This document shows, in pieces, positions 52,943 to 62,367 of a stretch of DNA of 64,000 nt. The stretch's first letter is position 1. Each line of letters begins with the position of its first letter. The position numbers and the translations under genes were made by a program. The notes below the pieces were generated by a model, which saw only the letters and a list, made by a program, of their open reading frames with translations, made no database searches and was not told the origin of the DNA. This stretch comes from an uncultured Erysipelotrichaceae bacterium (GTDB lineage: Bacteria; Bacillota_I; Bacilli_A; Erysipelotrichales; Erysipelotrichaceae): contig CAMNFS010000002.1 of the NCBI GenBank assembly GCA_946537255.1, positions 27,713-91,712 on the forward strand. The letters run 5' to 3'.

Positions 52943-54292
52943 ATGGAAAAAGAAAGCACCGCAGCACTTCTGAAGGAAACACTCCGGATGGCCTGGCCCG
53001 CTGTTCTGGAGAGTTTTTTCATTTCTCTTGCCGGGATGATCGATACCCTGATGGTTTCTTCTCTTGGTACGTACGCGGTGGCGGCTGTCGGACTGACCGT
53101 ACAGCCGAAATTCATTTCCCTGGCGGTTTTTCTTTCGGTCAATATCGCTGTTTCGGCTCTGGTTGCCCGTCGGCGCGGGCAGGGGGAGCAGAAGGAGGCG
53201 AACCGGATTCTTCTGACCGCGGTTTACTTTACAGCAGCGGCCTGTATCGTGATTTCCTGCGCAACGGTCCTTTTCTCCTCACAGATTATTTCCCTGTGCG
53301 GCAGCGGCCCGGATACGCACGATCCGGCTGTTCTGTACTTCAATATCATTCAGGAAGGAATGCTGTTCAATGTCATTTCGCTTGTCATAAATGCGGCACA
53401 GCGCGGCAGCGGAAATACCCGTATCGCCATGACTACCAACGTCACCTCTTCCTTGATCAATATTCTCTTCAATTATCTTCTGATCGAAGGTCATTTCGGC
53501 TTTCCGGCACTGGGCCTGAAGGGGGCAGCGATCGCTACGGTGCTTGGCACCGTTGTGGCAGCCCTGCTTTCCATCCATTCTCTGTTTCGGCCGCAGGGGT
53601 ATCTTTCCATCTTTCTGATCGCAAGGGAAAAAATACAGGCCAGTATGGAAGTTCTTGTCAGTATTCTGAAGTTTGCCGTCAATCTGTTTCTCGAGAACAT
53701 CGCGATGCGGATCGGCTTTGTATATACTGCTGTGATCGCGGCCGGACTTGGCACTAATGCGTTTGCGGCCCACAATGTCGGAATGAACATTCTGGGTCTG
53801 ACCTTTTCGCTGGGAGACGGCATGCAGTCGGCGGCGGTTGCCCTGATCGGCCGCAGTCTTGGAGAGGAAAAGCCGGAAAAGGCCCGGCGGTATGGAAATC
53901 TCTGTCAGCGGACAGGTCTTGTCATTGCCTTCTGCGTATCGGTCCTTCTTCTGGTTTTCGGAAGAAAGATTTTCGGTCTTTTCTTTCAGGATGAGGAAGT
54001 TCTGGATATGGGTGTTCTGATCACACGATATATCATGATCATCGACTTCTTCCAGATTTCCCAGGTGATCTATGCCGGGGCCCTCAGGGGAGCGGGAGAT
54101 GTGCGGTATACGATGCGGGTTGCGCTGATTGCGGCGGCGGTCATCCGCACCGGCGTAACGTTTCTGCTTACAAGTGTGATTCCGATGGGCCTTTCCGGAA
54201 TATGGATGGGAGTTCTGGCGGATCAGCTGTGCCGGTTTGTTCTGTTTTCCCTCCGTTTCCGGCAGGGGGACTGGGTCAGCCTTCGAATATAG
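52943..54292 (+). CDS. MATE family efflux transporter
   Basis: MAWPAVLESFFISLAGMIDTLMVSSLGTYAVAAVGLT; repeated 6-TM topology. Confidence 0.95.
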   Translation: MEKESTAALLKETLRMAWPAVLESFFISLAGMIDTLMVSSLGTYAVAAVGLTVQPKFISLAVFLSVNIAVSALVARRRGQGEQKEANRILLTAVYFTAAACIVISCATVLFSSQIISLCGSGPDTHDPAVLYFNIIQEGMLFNVISLVINAAQRGSGNTRIAMTTNVTSSLINILFNYLLIEGHFGFPALGLKGAAIATVLGTVVAALLSIHSLFRPQGYLSIFLIAREKIQASMEVLVSILKFAVNLFLENIAMRIGFVYTAVIAAGLGTNAFAAHNVGMNILGLTFSLGDGMQSAAVALIGRSLGEEKPEKARRYGNLCQRTGLVIAFCVSVLLLVFGRKIFGLFFQDEEVLDMGVLITRYIMIIDFFQISQVIYAGALRGAGDVRYTMRVALIAAAVIRTGVTFLLTSVIPMGLSGIWMGVLADQLCRFVLFSLRFRQGDWVSLRI

Positions 54293-54366
54293 GATCGTTG
54301 CGTTTCTTTGAATTCGCAGTACAATCTATGGAGTAACACGGATTTTCTATTTGAGAGGTGTGCAGT

Positions 54367-55728
54367 ATGAAAATTCTGATTGCGGGCGGCGGAAAGATCG
54401 GCTCGGCACTGACGGAGCAGCTTTCCGGAGAAGGACATGAACTGACCGTTATCGATTTCGATCCGGATGTCCTGGAGGATATTCAGGAGAGATATGATGT
54501 CATTACCGTACTTGGCAACGCCGCAAGCATGGCGGTGCTGGAAATGGCAGACGTTAAGAGTGCAAATCTCATCATTGCGGCGACAGACAGAGATGAAGTC
54601 AATATGCTTACCTGTCTTACTGCTCACCGGATGAATCCGAAGGCGGTGACAATCGGCCGGATCCGGAATCCGGAATACCGGTATCAGGCATATGAGATGC
54701 GGGATATGTTCGGTCTGTCACTGGCAGTCAATCCGGAACAGAGAGCTGCCCATGAAATTGCCCGTCTTCTGAAATACCCCGGGTTTCTCAGCATCGATAC
54801 CTTCGCCAAGGGAAACGCGGATATTGTCGAACTGAAGGTGGACGCCAACAGTCCCCTGAAGAATAAAACCCTTTCCCAGCTTCCTAATATTATTCATACC
54901 AAGGTGCTGGTGTGCGCGGTTCAGAGAAACGGTGAAACCTTCATGCCGGACGGTCATTTTACCATCCGGGAAAACGACCTGCTGTTTATCACGGCCGCCA
55001 CAGAGAATCTGACCCACCTTCTGAGAAATCTCGGCATCATTGCCAAGAAGGCAAAGCGGGTACTGATCATGGGCGGCGGAAAAATCAGCTACTATCTGGT
55101 TCAGGAACTGCAGGATACCGGCATGGAGTGCACGATTGTCGAAAAGGATCACCTGCGCTGCGAGGAACTTGCCTCTCAGCTTCCCAATGTGACGATTGTG
55201 GAAGGTGACGCGAGTTCTCAGGAATTTCTTGACAGTGAAGGGGTTGGCTACAGTGATGCCGTTGTCACGCTCACCGGCATGGATGAACTGAATATTGTCA
55301 TTTCCCTGTATGCCCATACCCGCAATGTATCTCAGGTCATCACCAAGCTGAGCCACGCGGAAAACAACAAGATTCTGGACTCTCTGGAAATCGGGTCCGT
55401 TATTTCTCCGAAGGAACTGGCGAGCTTTTCGATCGTTCGTTATGTCCGGGCCATCCAGCATAAGGAGGGCGGCGCGATTACGATTCACAGAATCGGCGGC
55501 GGAAAAATCGAAGCAATTGAATTTGAAGTCAAGGAAGACACGAAACATGTCGGAGAACAGCTCAGGAATATCAAAACCAGAGACGATGTCCTGATCTGCG
55601 CCATCACGGATCACAGGAAGATTGAGATCCCTTCCGGAAGTTCCCGTTTCGCTGTCGGAAATACAATGGTAGTTGTCACTTCCAGCATCAGCCAGATCCG
55701 GCAGCTGAACGATATCTTTGAGGACTGA
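54367..55728 (+). CDS. trkA: Trk potassium uptake regulatory subunit
   Basis: KILIAGGGKIGSALTEQLSGEGHELTVIDFDP; second RCK repeat RVLIMGGGKISYYLVQEL. Confidence 0.96.
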   Translation: MKILIAGGGKIGSALTEQLSGEGHELTVIDFDPDVLEDIQERYDVITVLGNAASMAVLEMADVKSANLIIAATDRDEVNMLTCLTAHRMNPKAVTIGRIRNPEYRYQAYEMRDMFGLSLAVNPEQRAAHEIARLLKYPGFLSIDTFAKGNADIVELKVDANSPLKNKTLSQLPNIIHTKVLVCAVQRNGETFMPDGHFTIRENDLLFITAATENLTHLLRNLGIIAKKAKRVLIMGGGKISYYLVQELQDTGMECTIVEKDHLRCEELASQLPNVTIVEGDASSQEFLDSEGVGYSDAVVTLTGMDELNIVISLYAHTRNVSQVITKLSHAENNKILDSLEIGSVISPKELASFSIVRYVRAIQHKEGGAITIHRIGGGKIEAIEFEVKEDTKHVGEQLRNIKTRDDVLICAITDHRKIEIPSGSSRFAVGNTMVVVTSSISQIRQLNDIFED

Positions 55729-55731
55729 TCT

Positions 55732-57198
55732 ATGCGGTATGCGATGAATTACAGGCTGATCGGCCGCATTATCGCGCCGCTTCTTCTGATTGAAGCAGTG
55801 TTCATGATACCGGCATGGGGCATTTCCATGGTTCATCATGAGATGAATGCGGCGTTTGCGATTCTCAAAAGTCAGCTGATCATTCTGGTGGTGGGCGGTA
55901 TTCTCTGGGTGCTTACCCGCAGAAGCGAGCACGGGTTTTATGCCAAGGAGGGACTGGTCGCGACCGGGTTTGCCTGGCTGGTGCTTTCTCTGCTCGGAGC
56001 GCTTCCGTTCTATATCTCCCGGGAAATTCCTTCCTATGTGGACTGTGTGTTTGAGATGGTCTCCGGCTTTACAACAACCGGATCCTCCATTCTCGCGGAT
56101 GTGGAAGCCATGGACAAAGGACTGCTGTACTGGCGCAGTTTCAGTCACTGGGTCGGCGGCATGGGAGTTCTTGTATTCCTGCTTGCGGTCGTTCCTCTGG
56201 CCGGGAAAAACGAAGGCTTTACCCTGCATATTCTGAGAGCGGAGTCACCGGGTCCCTCGGTAGGAAAGCTTGTGCCGCGGATGCGTCAGACAGCGATGAT
56301 TCTCTATATTCTCTACATGGTGCTCACGGTGCTGGACCTGCTCTTTCTGCTTCTGGGCGGAATGCCGGTATTCGACGCGGTATGTACTGCCTTTGGGACG
56401 GCAGGTACCGGCGGCTTCGGGGTCCGGGCGGATTCCATGGCGAGCTACAGTCCGTACCTGCAGAATGTCACAACCGTGTTCATGCTGCTGTTCGGAGTGA
56501 ATTTCAGCTGTTATTATCTGCTGCTTCTGAAGCGGTTCAGAGAAGTGTTCTTCGATGAGGAACTGCGTCTATACATCATGATTGTCGTTTCCAGCATTCT
56601 TCTGATTGCCTGGAATATCAGCGGTCTTTACGCAACCACGGAGGAAGTGTTCCGGCATTCGGCATTTCAGGTTGCGACGGTGATTTCCACGACCGGTTTT
56701 GCGACAACGGACTTTGACCTCTGGCCTTCCTTCTCAAAAGCGATTCTTCTGTTTCTGATGCTCAGCGGCGCCTGTGCCGGATCAACCGGCGGCGGTATGA
56801 AAGTCGCAAGGCTTCTTCTTCTGATGAAGAGTCTGCGCCGCAACTTCCATGCCAACCTGCATCCGTCCGAAGTCCGCAAGGTGCGGATGAACGGCAGCGC
56901 CGTTGATGAAAAGGTCATGAACAACGTCAACGGCTATCTGATCGCCTATGCGGCCATCATCGTATTGTCTTTCCTGATTCTGTCACTGGATGGATTCTCA
57001 ATGGAGACCAATTTCTCCGCCGTCATGGCAACCTTCAACAATATCGGCCCTGGCTTTGCGGCGGTAGGTCCGGTATGCAACTTTGCGGCCTACAGTCCCC
57101 TGTCCAAGATCGTCATGATCTTCGACATGCTCGCTGGAAGGCTGGAAATCTTCCCGATTCTGGTTCTGTTTTCCAGAAGCACCTGGAAGAAAAACTGA
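55732..57198 (+). CDS. trkH: TrkH-family potassium uptake protein
   Basis: FTTTGSSIL, SHWVGGMGVLVFLLAV, FGTAGTGGFGV, STTGFATTDFDLWP, SGACAGSTGGGMKVAR. Confidence 0.96.
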   Translation: MRYAMNYRLIGRIIAPLLLIEAVFMIPAWGISMVHHEMNAAFAILKSQLIILVVGGILWVLTRRSEHGFYAKEGLVATGFAWLVLSLLGALPFYISREIPSYVDCVFEMVSGFTTTGSSILADVEAMDKGLLYWRSFSHWVGGMGVLVFLLAVVPLAGKNEGFTLHILRAESPGPSVGKLVPRMRQTAMILYILYMVLTVLDLLFLLLGGMPVFDAVCTAFGTAGTGGFGVRADSMASYSPYLQNVTTVFMLLFGVNFSCYYLLLLKRFREVFFDEELRLYIMIVVSSILLIAWNISGLYATTEEVFRHSAFQVATVISTTGFATTDFDLWPSFSKAILLFLMLSGACAGSTGGGMKVARLLLLMKSLRRNFHANLHPSEVRKVRMNGSAVDEKVMNNVNGYLIAYAAIIVLSFLILSLDGFSMETNFSAVMATFNNIGPGFAAVGPVCNFAAYSPLSKIVMIFDMLAGRLEIFPILVLFSRSTWKKN

Positions 57199-57204
57199 TT
57201 CAGC

Positions 57205-57234
57205 TGCCGTCAGGGATGAACTGACGGCTTTCTT
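57205..57234 (+). terminator. terminator after trkH
   Basis: GCCGTCAGggatgaaCTGACGGCTTTCTT. Confidence 0.7.
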
Positions 57235-57249
57235 CCGAAGTCTGATTTC

Positions 57250-57281
57250 AAAAAACGCATGTTCAGTGATCATGCGTTTTC
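57250..57281 (-). terminator. terminator of the DUF4430/ECF-S operon
   Basis: AAAACGCATGatcactgaaCATGCGTTTTTT on the minus strand. Confidence 0.7.
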
Positions 57282-57800
57282 TGTCTCTGGATCCGTCCGG
57301 TGGGATGCGCTGAGGCGTCTCAGCGCTTTCACACAGGGCTCAAAGAGAAGAAGATCAATGATGAAATTGGAAATGCCGTGAACCAGGTCATATGGGATGC
57401 CCGCAATCCACCAGGCGACTGCCGCATTCCATCCGTTCATGATGAGGGTGGGAAGCGAACAGAAAAGCCCGAAAAGCAGTCCGAAGATACCGGCAGCGCA
57501 GGCGTGCAGAAGACGGGACTGACAGTTTCTCAGCAGATGTTCCAGAAGAATCAGAAGCGGCCAGATGTAGAAATAGGTTATGGTCCAGATACTGACACCC
57601 CACCAGAGCGTTTCAATCGCCGCGAACAGAAGGGCGGCCTTCAGACTGTCCTTCCACCCGAATACCTTTGTATAGGTCATCAGAAGAAGCGTGATGAGTT
57701 CCACATTGGCAATGGAATTCAGAGCGAATTTTGCGGCTTCCAGAAGGGCGGTCATCACCGCAATCCGGACCAGATGATATACCGATCCTTTTTTTCTCAT
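57270..57800 (-). CDS. ECF transporter S-component-like membrane protein
   Basis: Six hydrophobic segments (VRIAVMTALLEAAKFALNSIANVELITLLLMTYTKVFGWKDSLKAALLFAAIETLWWG...); co-directional with the cobalamin-riboswitch-controlled DUF4430 gene. Confidence 0.8.
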   Translation of the reverse strand: MRKKGSVYHLVRIAVMTALLEAAKFALNSIANVELITLLLMTYTKVFGWKDSLKAALLFAAIETLWWGVSIWTITYFYIWPLLILLEHLLRNCQSRLLHACAAGIFGLLFGLFCSLPTLIMNGWNAAVAWWIAGIPYDLVHGISNFIIDLLLFEPCVKALRRLSASHRTDPETENA

Positions 57801-57803
57801 TCC

Positions 57804-58208
57804 TTACTTCTCGTAGGCAAGCGTGTAGACATCCTTATCGGTGACAGGCTGCTCGCTGATTCCATAGCTGCCGTATTCACCGTTTACATAAACTGCCCAA
57901 TAGCTCTGATCCTTGCTGAAATCCGCTGTCAGGCCATTGACGGAAGTAATGTACAGTCCATAGTCCCCATCCTGGGTTTCCATGGTGAAGCTGCTGTTTT
58001 TCGTCAGCTCCTCAAGGGCAGCCGCAAGATACTGGGAGTCGGTATTCTCCTCATAACGCGTCGTCTGACCGTGATCGTCGGTTACTTCAACCGTGATATG
58101 CTTCGTGCCTTCTGCTGTTCTGGGACGGTTCAGAAAATAAACCGCTCCAAGCAGAAGCGCCAGCAGAATGGTTCCGATCAGTACAGCCTGTGTTTTCTTG
58201 TTCCTCAT
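57804..58208 (-). CDS. DUF4430 (transcobalamin-like C-terminal) membrane-anchored protein
   Basis: N-terminal TM; DSQYLAAALEELTKNSSFTMETQDGDYGLYITSVNGLTADFSKDQSYWAVYVNGEYGSYGISEQPVTDKDVYTLAY. Confidence 0.88.
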   Translation of the reverse strand: MRNKKTQAVLIGTILLALLLGAVYFLNRPRTAEGTKHITVEVTDDHGQTTRYEENTDSQYLAAALEELTKNSSFTMETQDGDYGLYITSVNGLTADFSKDQSYWAVYVNGEYGSYGISEQPVTDKDVYTLAYEK

Positions 58209-58289
58209 GTCTTTCCTCCTTAAAAAGCCGAAGACAGCACATGCGGAAAAAACTTTCCTGACAAGCGCTGCCAATTCCTCGTGGCTCAC

Positions 58290-58475
58290 TCTTGAATGGA
58301 CGCAGGCAGGTCTCCTGGCTTCCGTGTATTCTTCCCGCAGCCTTCTCAGTTTCCCAATGGCTCTTTATGCGGAAACACCCGGTTCACAGTGACGAGATCG
58401 CACAGGATTCACACCTGTTTCCCTATTCTGGATGACCAGTGAATTGCTTCACTCATCCCACCTGCGCCGTTTCAG
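58290..58475 (-). promoter_or_regulatory. cobalamin (AdoCbl) riboswitch
   Basis: Minus strand: AGGGAAACAGGTGTGAATCCTGTGCGATCTCGTCACTGTGA ... GAAGCCAGGAGACCTGCCTGCGTC (B12 box). Confidence 0.95.
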
Positions 58476-58552
58476 AAAAATAATCGTTCTGATCGTACCA
58501 CAGCCTCTGTGTCATTGCAAAAAAGAGAGAAAGAAAAACGCGCGGATGCGCG

Positions 58553-59455
58553 TCATTTCTCTTCTGTCGGTTCTTCGCGTTTGTTGTATCGCAGCTGATA
58601 TTCGCCATTGACTTCAAGGGTGCTGCCGGCGTCAAGCCTCACCCGGCCGGGTTTGACATAATGTACTTTGCCGTTGGCGTCCCGTACGGAGAGGTCAGCT
58701 TCATCCACCGGATTCACCCAGTAGACACCGCTTTTGATATTCTTCGGAACACTGTATCTTCCTGAGGTCAGTGTCATCGTGTTTTCGCTGGCAAGATAGA
58801 TCAGGCTCTTTTTCTTGTTCTCCAGCGCGTTGACTGCCATGTGATACAGATTGGAACGAAGATGAAACAGATCCGCGTTCGGGGTGTGATAGGTGTATTC
58901 CTGTCCGTGTTCCAGAACATGAACGGCTTCGGTATCCGTGTGGGTGGTCACGATGCTGGATAGACGATGGACGTTGATGAACATCTTGGACATGAAGTAC
59001 AGGGCTGCGTCTGTTTCATACAGTACGCCCTCGGCTTCCGTGGTTCCGCTTTCGTTCCGGGCATTCGGCAGATTGTTGATATCCTTTCTTCCGATGTCAG
59101 TGATCTTGGTGACAGCCGGAACTCCCGGTATCTGGACTGAGGAAACCGTAATGGAAGCCTCCCGCACATTCACACAGTGCTCTCCTTCATGCATGCGCAT
59201 GGTCTGAATCGGAAAATATTTCGCTATGACATCAGCGGGCTTGTGATGTTCCAGATAATCTCCCATCATCATTTCCCGCATATAGGGCTCAGCAGTGACA
59301 AGCAGCTGAAACAGATCATATTTTACCGGCAGGTTGTATTTCTGTATGGTTTTCCTGCAGTTCTTGCAGATATAGTGTCCGTCTGGAAGTGACTCCGGCT
59401 GCCGGAACAGTCCGCGTCCTTCTTCGAGACAGAAATCACAGATTTTATTTGCCAT
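58553..59455 (-). CDS. zinc-ribbon (DUF4428-like) protein of unknown function
   Basis: ICDFCLEEGRGLFRQPESLPDGHYICKNCRKTI; central DUF-like region; C-terminal SGRYSVPKNIKSGVYWVNP. Confidence 0.75.
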   Translation of the reverse strand: MANKICDFCLEEGRGLFRQPESLPDGHYICKNCRKTIQKYNLPVKYDLFQLLVTAEPYMREMMMGDYLEHHKPADVIAKYFPIQTMRMHEGEHCVNVREASITVSSVQIPGVPAVTKITDIGRKDINNLPNARNESGTTEAEGVLYETDAALYFMSKMFINVHRLSSIVTTHTDTEAVHVLEHGQEYTYHTPNADLFHLRSNLYHMAVNALENKKKSLIYLASENTMTLTSGRYSVPKNIKSGVYWVNPVDEADLSVRDANGKVHYVKPGRVRLDAGSTLEVNGEYQLRYNKREEPTEEK

Positions 59456-59487
59456 GTGATCCTCCGTTCTCTAACTAGCATTTTACG

Positions 59488-60405
59488 TTATCCTGATAGA
59501 ATTTCCAGTACCCGAATACTGATCTCTTCTGATTCCTGATTCTGAATGATTCCCTTCTGAATCCGGTCAATGAAGGTCTGAATTTCAAATGTGAATTCCG
59601 AACGGAAAGAAGATGAAAACACTTCTTCCCGCTCCGCGCTCAGTGTACAGGTTCTGGCTTTCCAGAACTGTGGGCAGCTGATGGTTCCTTCTGTACCATA
59701 CACCTCCAGGGAACAGAATCCATCCTGAACCATGGAATATTCAGCCGTAAGCTTCAGCCCTTCCTTTTTCATGGTCACTGTCCCGGAAAGCGGTACGCCA
59801 TTCTGCTCGGAAAGTATTTCCCTTTCAGTTTCCGAATGGTCCGGGTGAAACAGTCCGATCAGAACGGAAAGCGGATAGCAGCCGACATCATAGAGAGCAC
59901 CAGATCCTGGACCGGACATGCGCCAGGCATCCACAGAATGGTGATCATTGCGGCAGAATCCGGCCCGGGCAGAAGACACCGTTCCGATCCTGTTTTCTTT
60001 CAGCCATCCGCGGATGGTCTGATAAACCGGAAGATACAGGGCTTTCTGTGCTTCCATCAGTACAAGTTTTCTTTCCCATGCCTTTGATAACAGGTTCATC
60101 CAGCTTTCCGCGGTCAGAACAGCGGGCTTTTCACACAGCACATGAAGACCGGCTGAAAGACAGGCAGAGATCAGTGCCTCGTGGGTACTGTTCGGGGTGC
60201 TGATGTATACCGCATCCGCGGGTTTTTCCCTCAGAAAGTCAGTAAGAGTCATAATACGCGGAACGGAATACTGTGCGGCGTATCCCCTGACGTTTTCAGG
60301 ATGTCTTGAAACAAAGGCCGATGTCATGGCGTCATTGATATCGCGCATGCCTTCCATGAACCGGCGGGAAATGGCGCCGGGCCCGATTACAGCGATTCTG
60401 ATCAT
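59488..60405 (-). CDS. Gfo/Idh/MocA family oxidoreductase
   Basis: IRIAVIGPGAISRRFMEGM; DAVYISTPNSTHEALISACLSAGLHVLCEKPAVL; DVGCYPLSVL. Confidence 0.92.
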   Translation of the reverse strand: MIRIAVIGPGAISRRFMEGMRDINDAMTSAFVSRHPENVRGYAAQYSVPRIMTLTDFLREKPADAVYISTPNSTHEALISACLSAGLHVLCEKPAVLTAESWMNLLSKAWERKLVLMEAQKALYLPVYQTIRGWLKENRIGTVSSARAGFCRNDHHSVDAWRMSGPGSGALYDVGCYPLSVLIGLFHPDHSETEREILSEQNGVPLSGTVTMKKEGLKLTAEYSMVQDGFCSLEVYGTEGTISCPQFWKARTCTLSAEREEVFSSSFRSEFTFEIQTFIDRIQKGIIQNQESEEISIRVLEILSG

Positions 60406-60491
60406 ATGCATGTCTCCCTTTAACATCCTAGCAGAGCGTCAGAAGAAAAGCAGTCTTTCGTTTTTCAGGACGGAGGCGCTAGAATAAATTC

Positions 60492-61448
60492 ATGATGAAA
60501 CTCGTTTTATGGGCAGTACTTGTTTTTCTCATCGTGATGTTTTCTGCGGGTGCCTTTTTCTTCCGGTTCGCGATTACCCGGAACGGTGCTCCTCTTCCGG
60601 GAAAGAAATCCCCGTCATCCGTCGACCTCAGGCCATGGGAAAAATACAGGACCATGCACAGTAAGCAGTATGACTGGCTGAAATCCCAGCCGAAAAAACT
60701 GCTTTCCATTTCTTCAAAGGACGGTCTGAAACTTTCGGCCCGGTATTTTGAATGTGAAAGCCCGGAACGGGTTCTGATCTGCGTGCATGGATACCGCGGT
60801 CAGCCGGAACATGATTTTGCGGCTGTTTCGGGCTGGCTTCATGATCATCACTGCAATCTTCTTCTGATTGATCAGAGGGCTTCCGGAAGAAGTGAAGGAA
60901 AATACGTGACATTCGGAGCGAAGGAAAAAAACGATATCTGTGCCTGGAGTGAGTATCTGGATTCCATCCACTCCGGAGTGCTTCCGATCTATCTGTACGG
61001 GATATCAATGGGCGCTTCCACGGTCCTTATGGCAGCCGATCAGAAGCTGCCGGCTTCCGTGAAAGGGATGATCGCTGACTGCGGCTTTACTTCCATCGGT
61101 GATATTTTCGAGGTGCGGGTGAAGGAATCCTTTCACCTTCCGCCATATCCTCTGATGTACTTCATGCGGTTCTTCTGCTTTCTGATTGCCGGTTTCCGCT
61201 TCCGGGATGCGGATGCGCGAAGCGCGCTGGCGAAAGCTTCTGTTCCGGTCCTTTTTCTTCATGGTCTGGAGGATCATTTTGTGCCTCCGGAAAACAGTGT
61301 CCGTAATTATCAGGCCTGCCGTTCCGAAAAGAAAATCGTTCTGATACCCGGCGCGGTTCATGCCAGTTCTTCTTCCGAGAATCCGGAATTATATCAGAAC
61401 AGTCTGGCGGAGTTTTTCAGTTTTCATGAGGAAGGACGGAATCAATGA
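60492..61448 (+). CDS. alpha/beta hydrolase
   Basis: LICVHGYRGQPEHDF; LYGISMGASTVLMAA; VLFLHGLEDHFVPPENS. Confidence 0.92.
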   Translation: MMKLVLWAVLVFLIVMFSAGAFFFRFAITRNGAPLPGKKSPSSVDLRPWEKYRTMHSKQYDWLKSQPKKLLSISSKDGLKLSARYFECESPERVLICVHGYRGQPEHDFAAVSGWLHDHHCNLLLIDQRASGRSEGKYVTFGAKEKNDICAWSEYLDSIHSGVLPIYLYGISMGASTVLMAADQKLPASVKGMIADCGFTSIGDIFEVRVKESFHLPPYPLMYFMRFFCFLIAGFRFRDADARSALAKASVPVLFLHGLEDHFVPPENSVRNYQACRSEKKIVLIPGAVHASSSSENPELYQNSLAEFFSFHEEGRNQ

Positions 61449-61996
61449 AAAAGAACGACAGTTCCATTCTGTTTGCGGCAGCTGCGGTAAGCAGAGAGAC
61501 AGAAAATGAATGTGTGCGGATCCAGGATCAGATGCGAAGGACGATACCGGGAAGCTATCCTGACCAAAGAAATTTTCATGTAACTTTTGCGTATCTTGGA
61601 AATGTTCCGAATGAACGGTGTCAGGAAGCGGCCGCGGCCGCAGCGGCTGTCCCGCTGCATGCGGGCATGCTGGTGTTTGACCATCTGGAAAATTTTGCGG
61701 GAGGCCGGGGAGATACCATTGTCCTTGCCTCAGAGCCAAATGAGGCACTTGCGGAATACCGGGCACGGCTTCATGCGGAATTTCAGGCGCGCGGATTTCC
61801 GCCGGAGGCATCGGTCTTTATTCCTCACGTCACGCTTGTGCGGGCAAAAATCAGCCATGTGGATATTTCCTCCCTGGCGGTGCTGAAAACATGCACGCAG
61901 ATTGACCGGGTGATTGTATACCGTTCCTTCCAGATGAAAGGGAGAAGAATCTATGAACCGGTAATATGTCAGGGGCAGGAGGCGGCTTTGCAGTAA
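61445..61996 (+). CDS. thpR: RNA 2',3'-cyclic phosphodiesterase (2H family)
   Basis: Two HxT motifs: NFHVTFAYLGNV and IPHVTLVRAKI. Confidence 0.9.
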   Translation: MKKNDSSILFAAAAVSRETENECVRIQDQMRRTIPGSYPDQRNFHVTFAYLGNVPNERCQEAAAAAAAVPLHAGMLVFDHLENFAGGRGDTIVLASEPNEALAEYRARLHAEFQARGFPPEASVFIPHVTLVRAKISHVDISSLAVLKTCTQIDRVIVYRSFQMKGRRIYEPVICQGQEAALQ

Positions 61997-62156
61997 TCAC
62001 CCTTTGATCAAACGGGCTTTAACGCGGATGCGGGCAGAAAAAGTCAGGAATGTACGTGCCAAAGAAAGACATTCCAGACAGCTTCGATCCCGTTATTTAT
62101 CCAGGCTGATTGGATTCATGATGACACGAGCCGAATATGAGAGATCGAAAGAAGAG

Positions 62157-62226
62157 AGGCAGGTACGGCAGTGCCTGTTTTTGTTACTTTGGAAAGTGAG
62201 GTCATGGTGTGTCCATGTCCTTTTTG
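62157..62226 (+). terminator. two tandem terminator-like hairpins in intergenic region
   Basis: AGGCAggtacggcagTGCCTGTTTTT and GGtCATGGtgtgtCCATGtCCTTTTT. Confidence 0.5.
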
Positions 62227-62367
62227 GAAAACTCCTGGCACAGAAAATGAAGGTCCGGGTTCATGGAAGAAAACAGAAACTGCAGAAAGGAATCATCCAC
62301 GCCGGGACAGGGCAGGATATGACAGGAAGCGGCAACTTTTGTACAATTTCCTCGAGGCGGGAAAATT

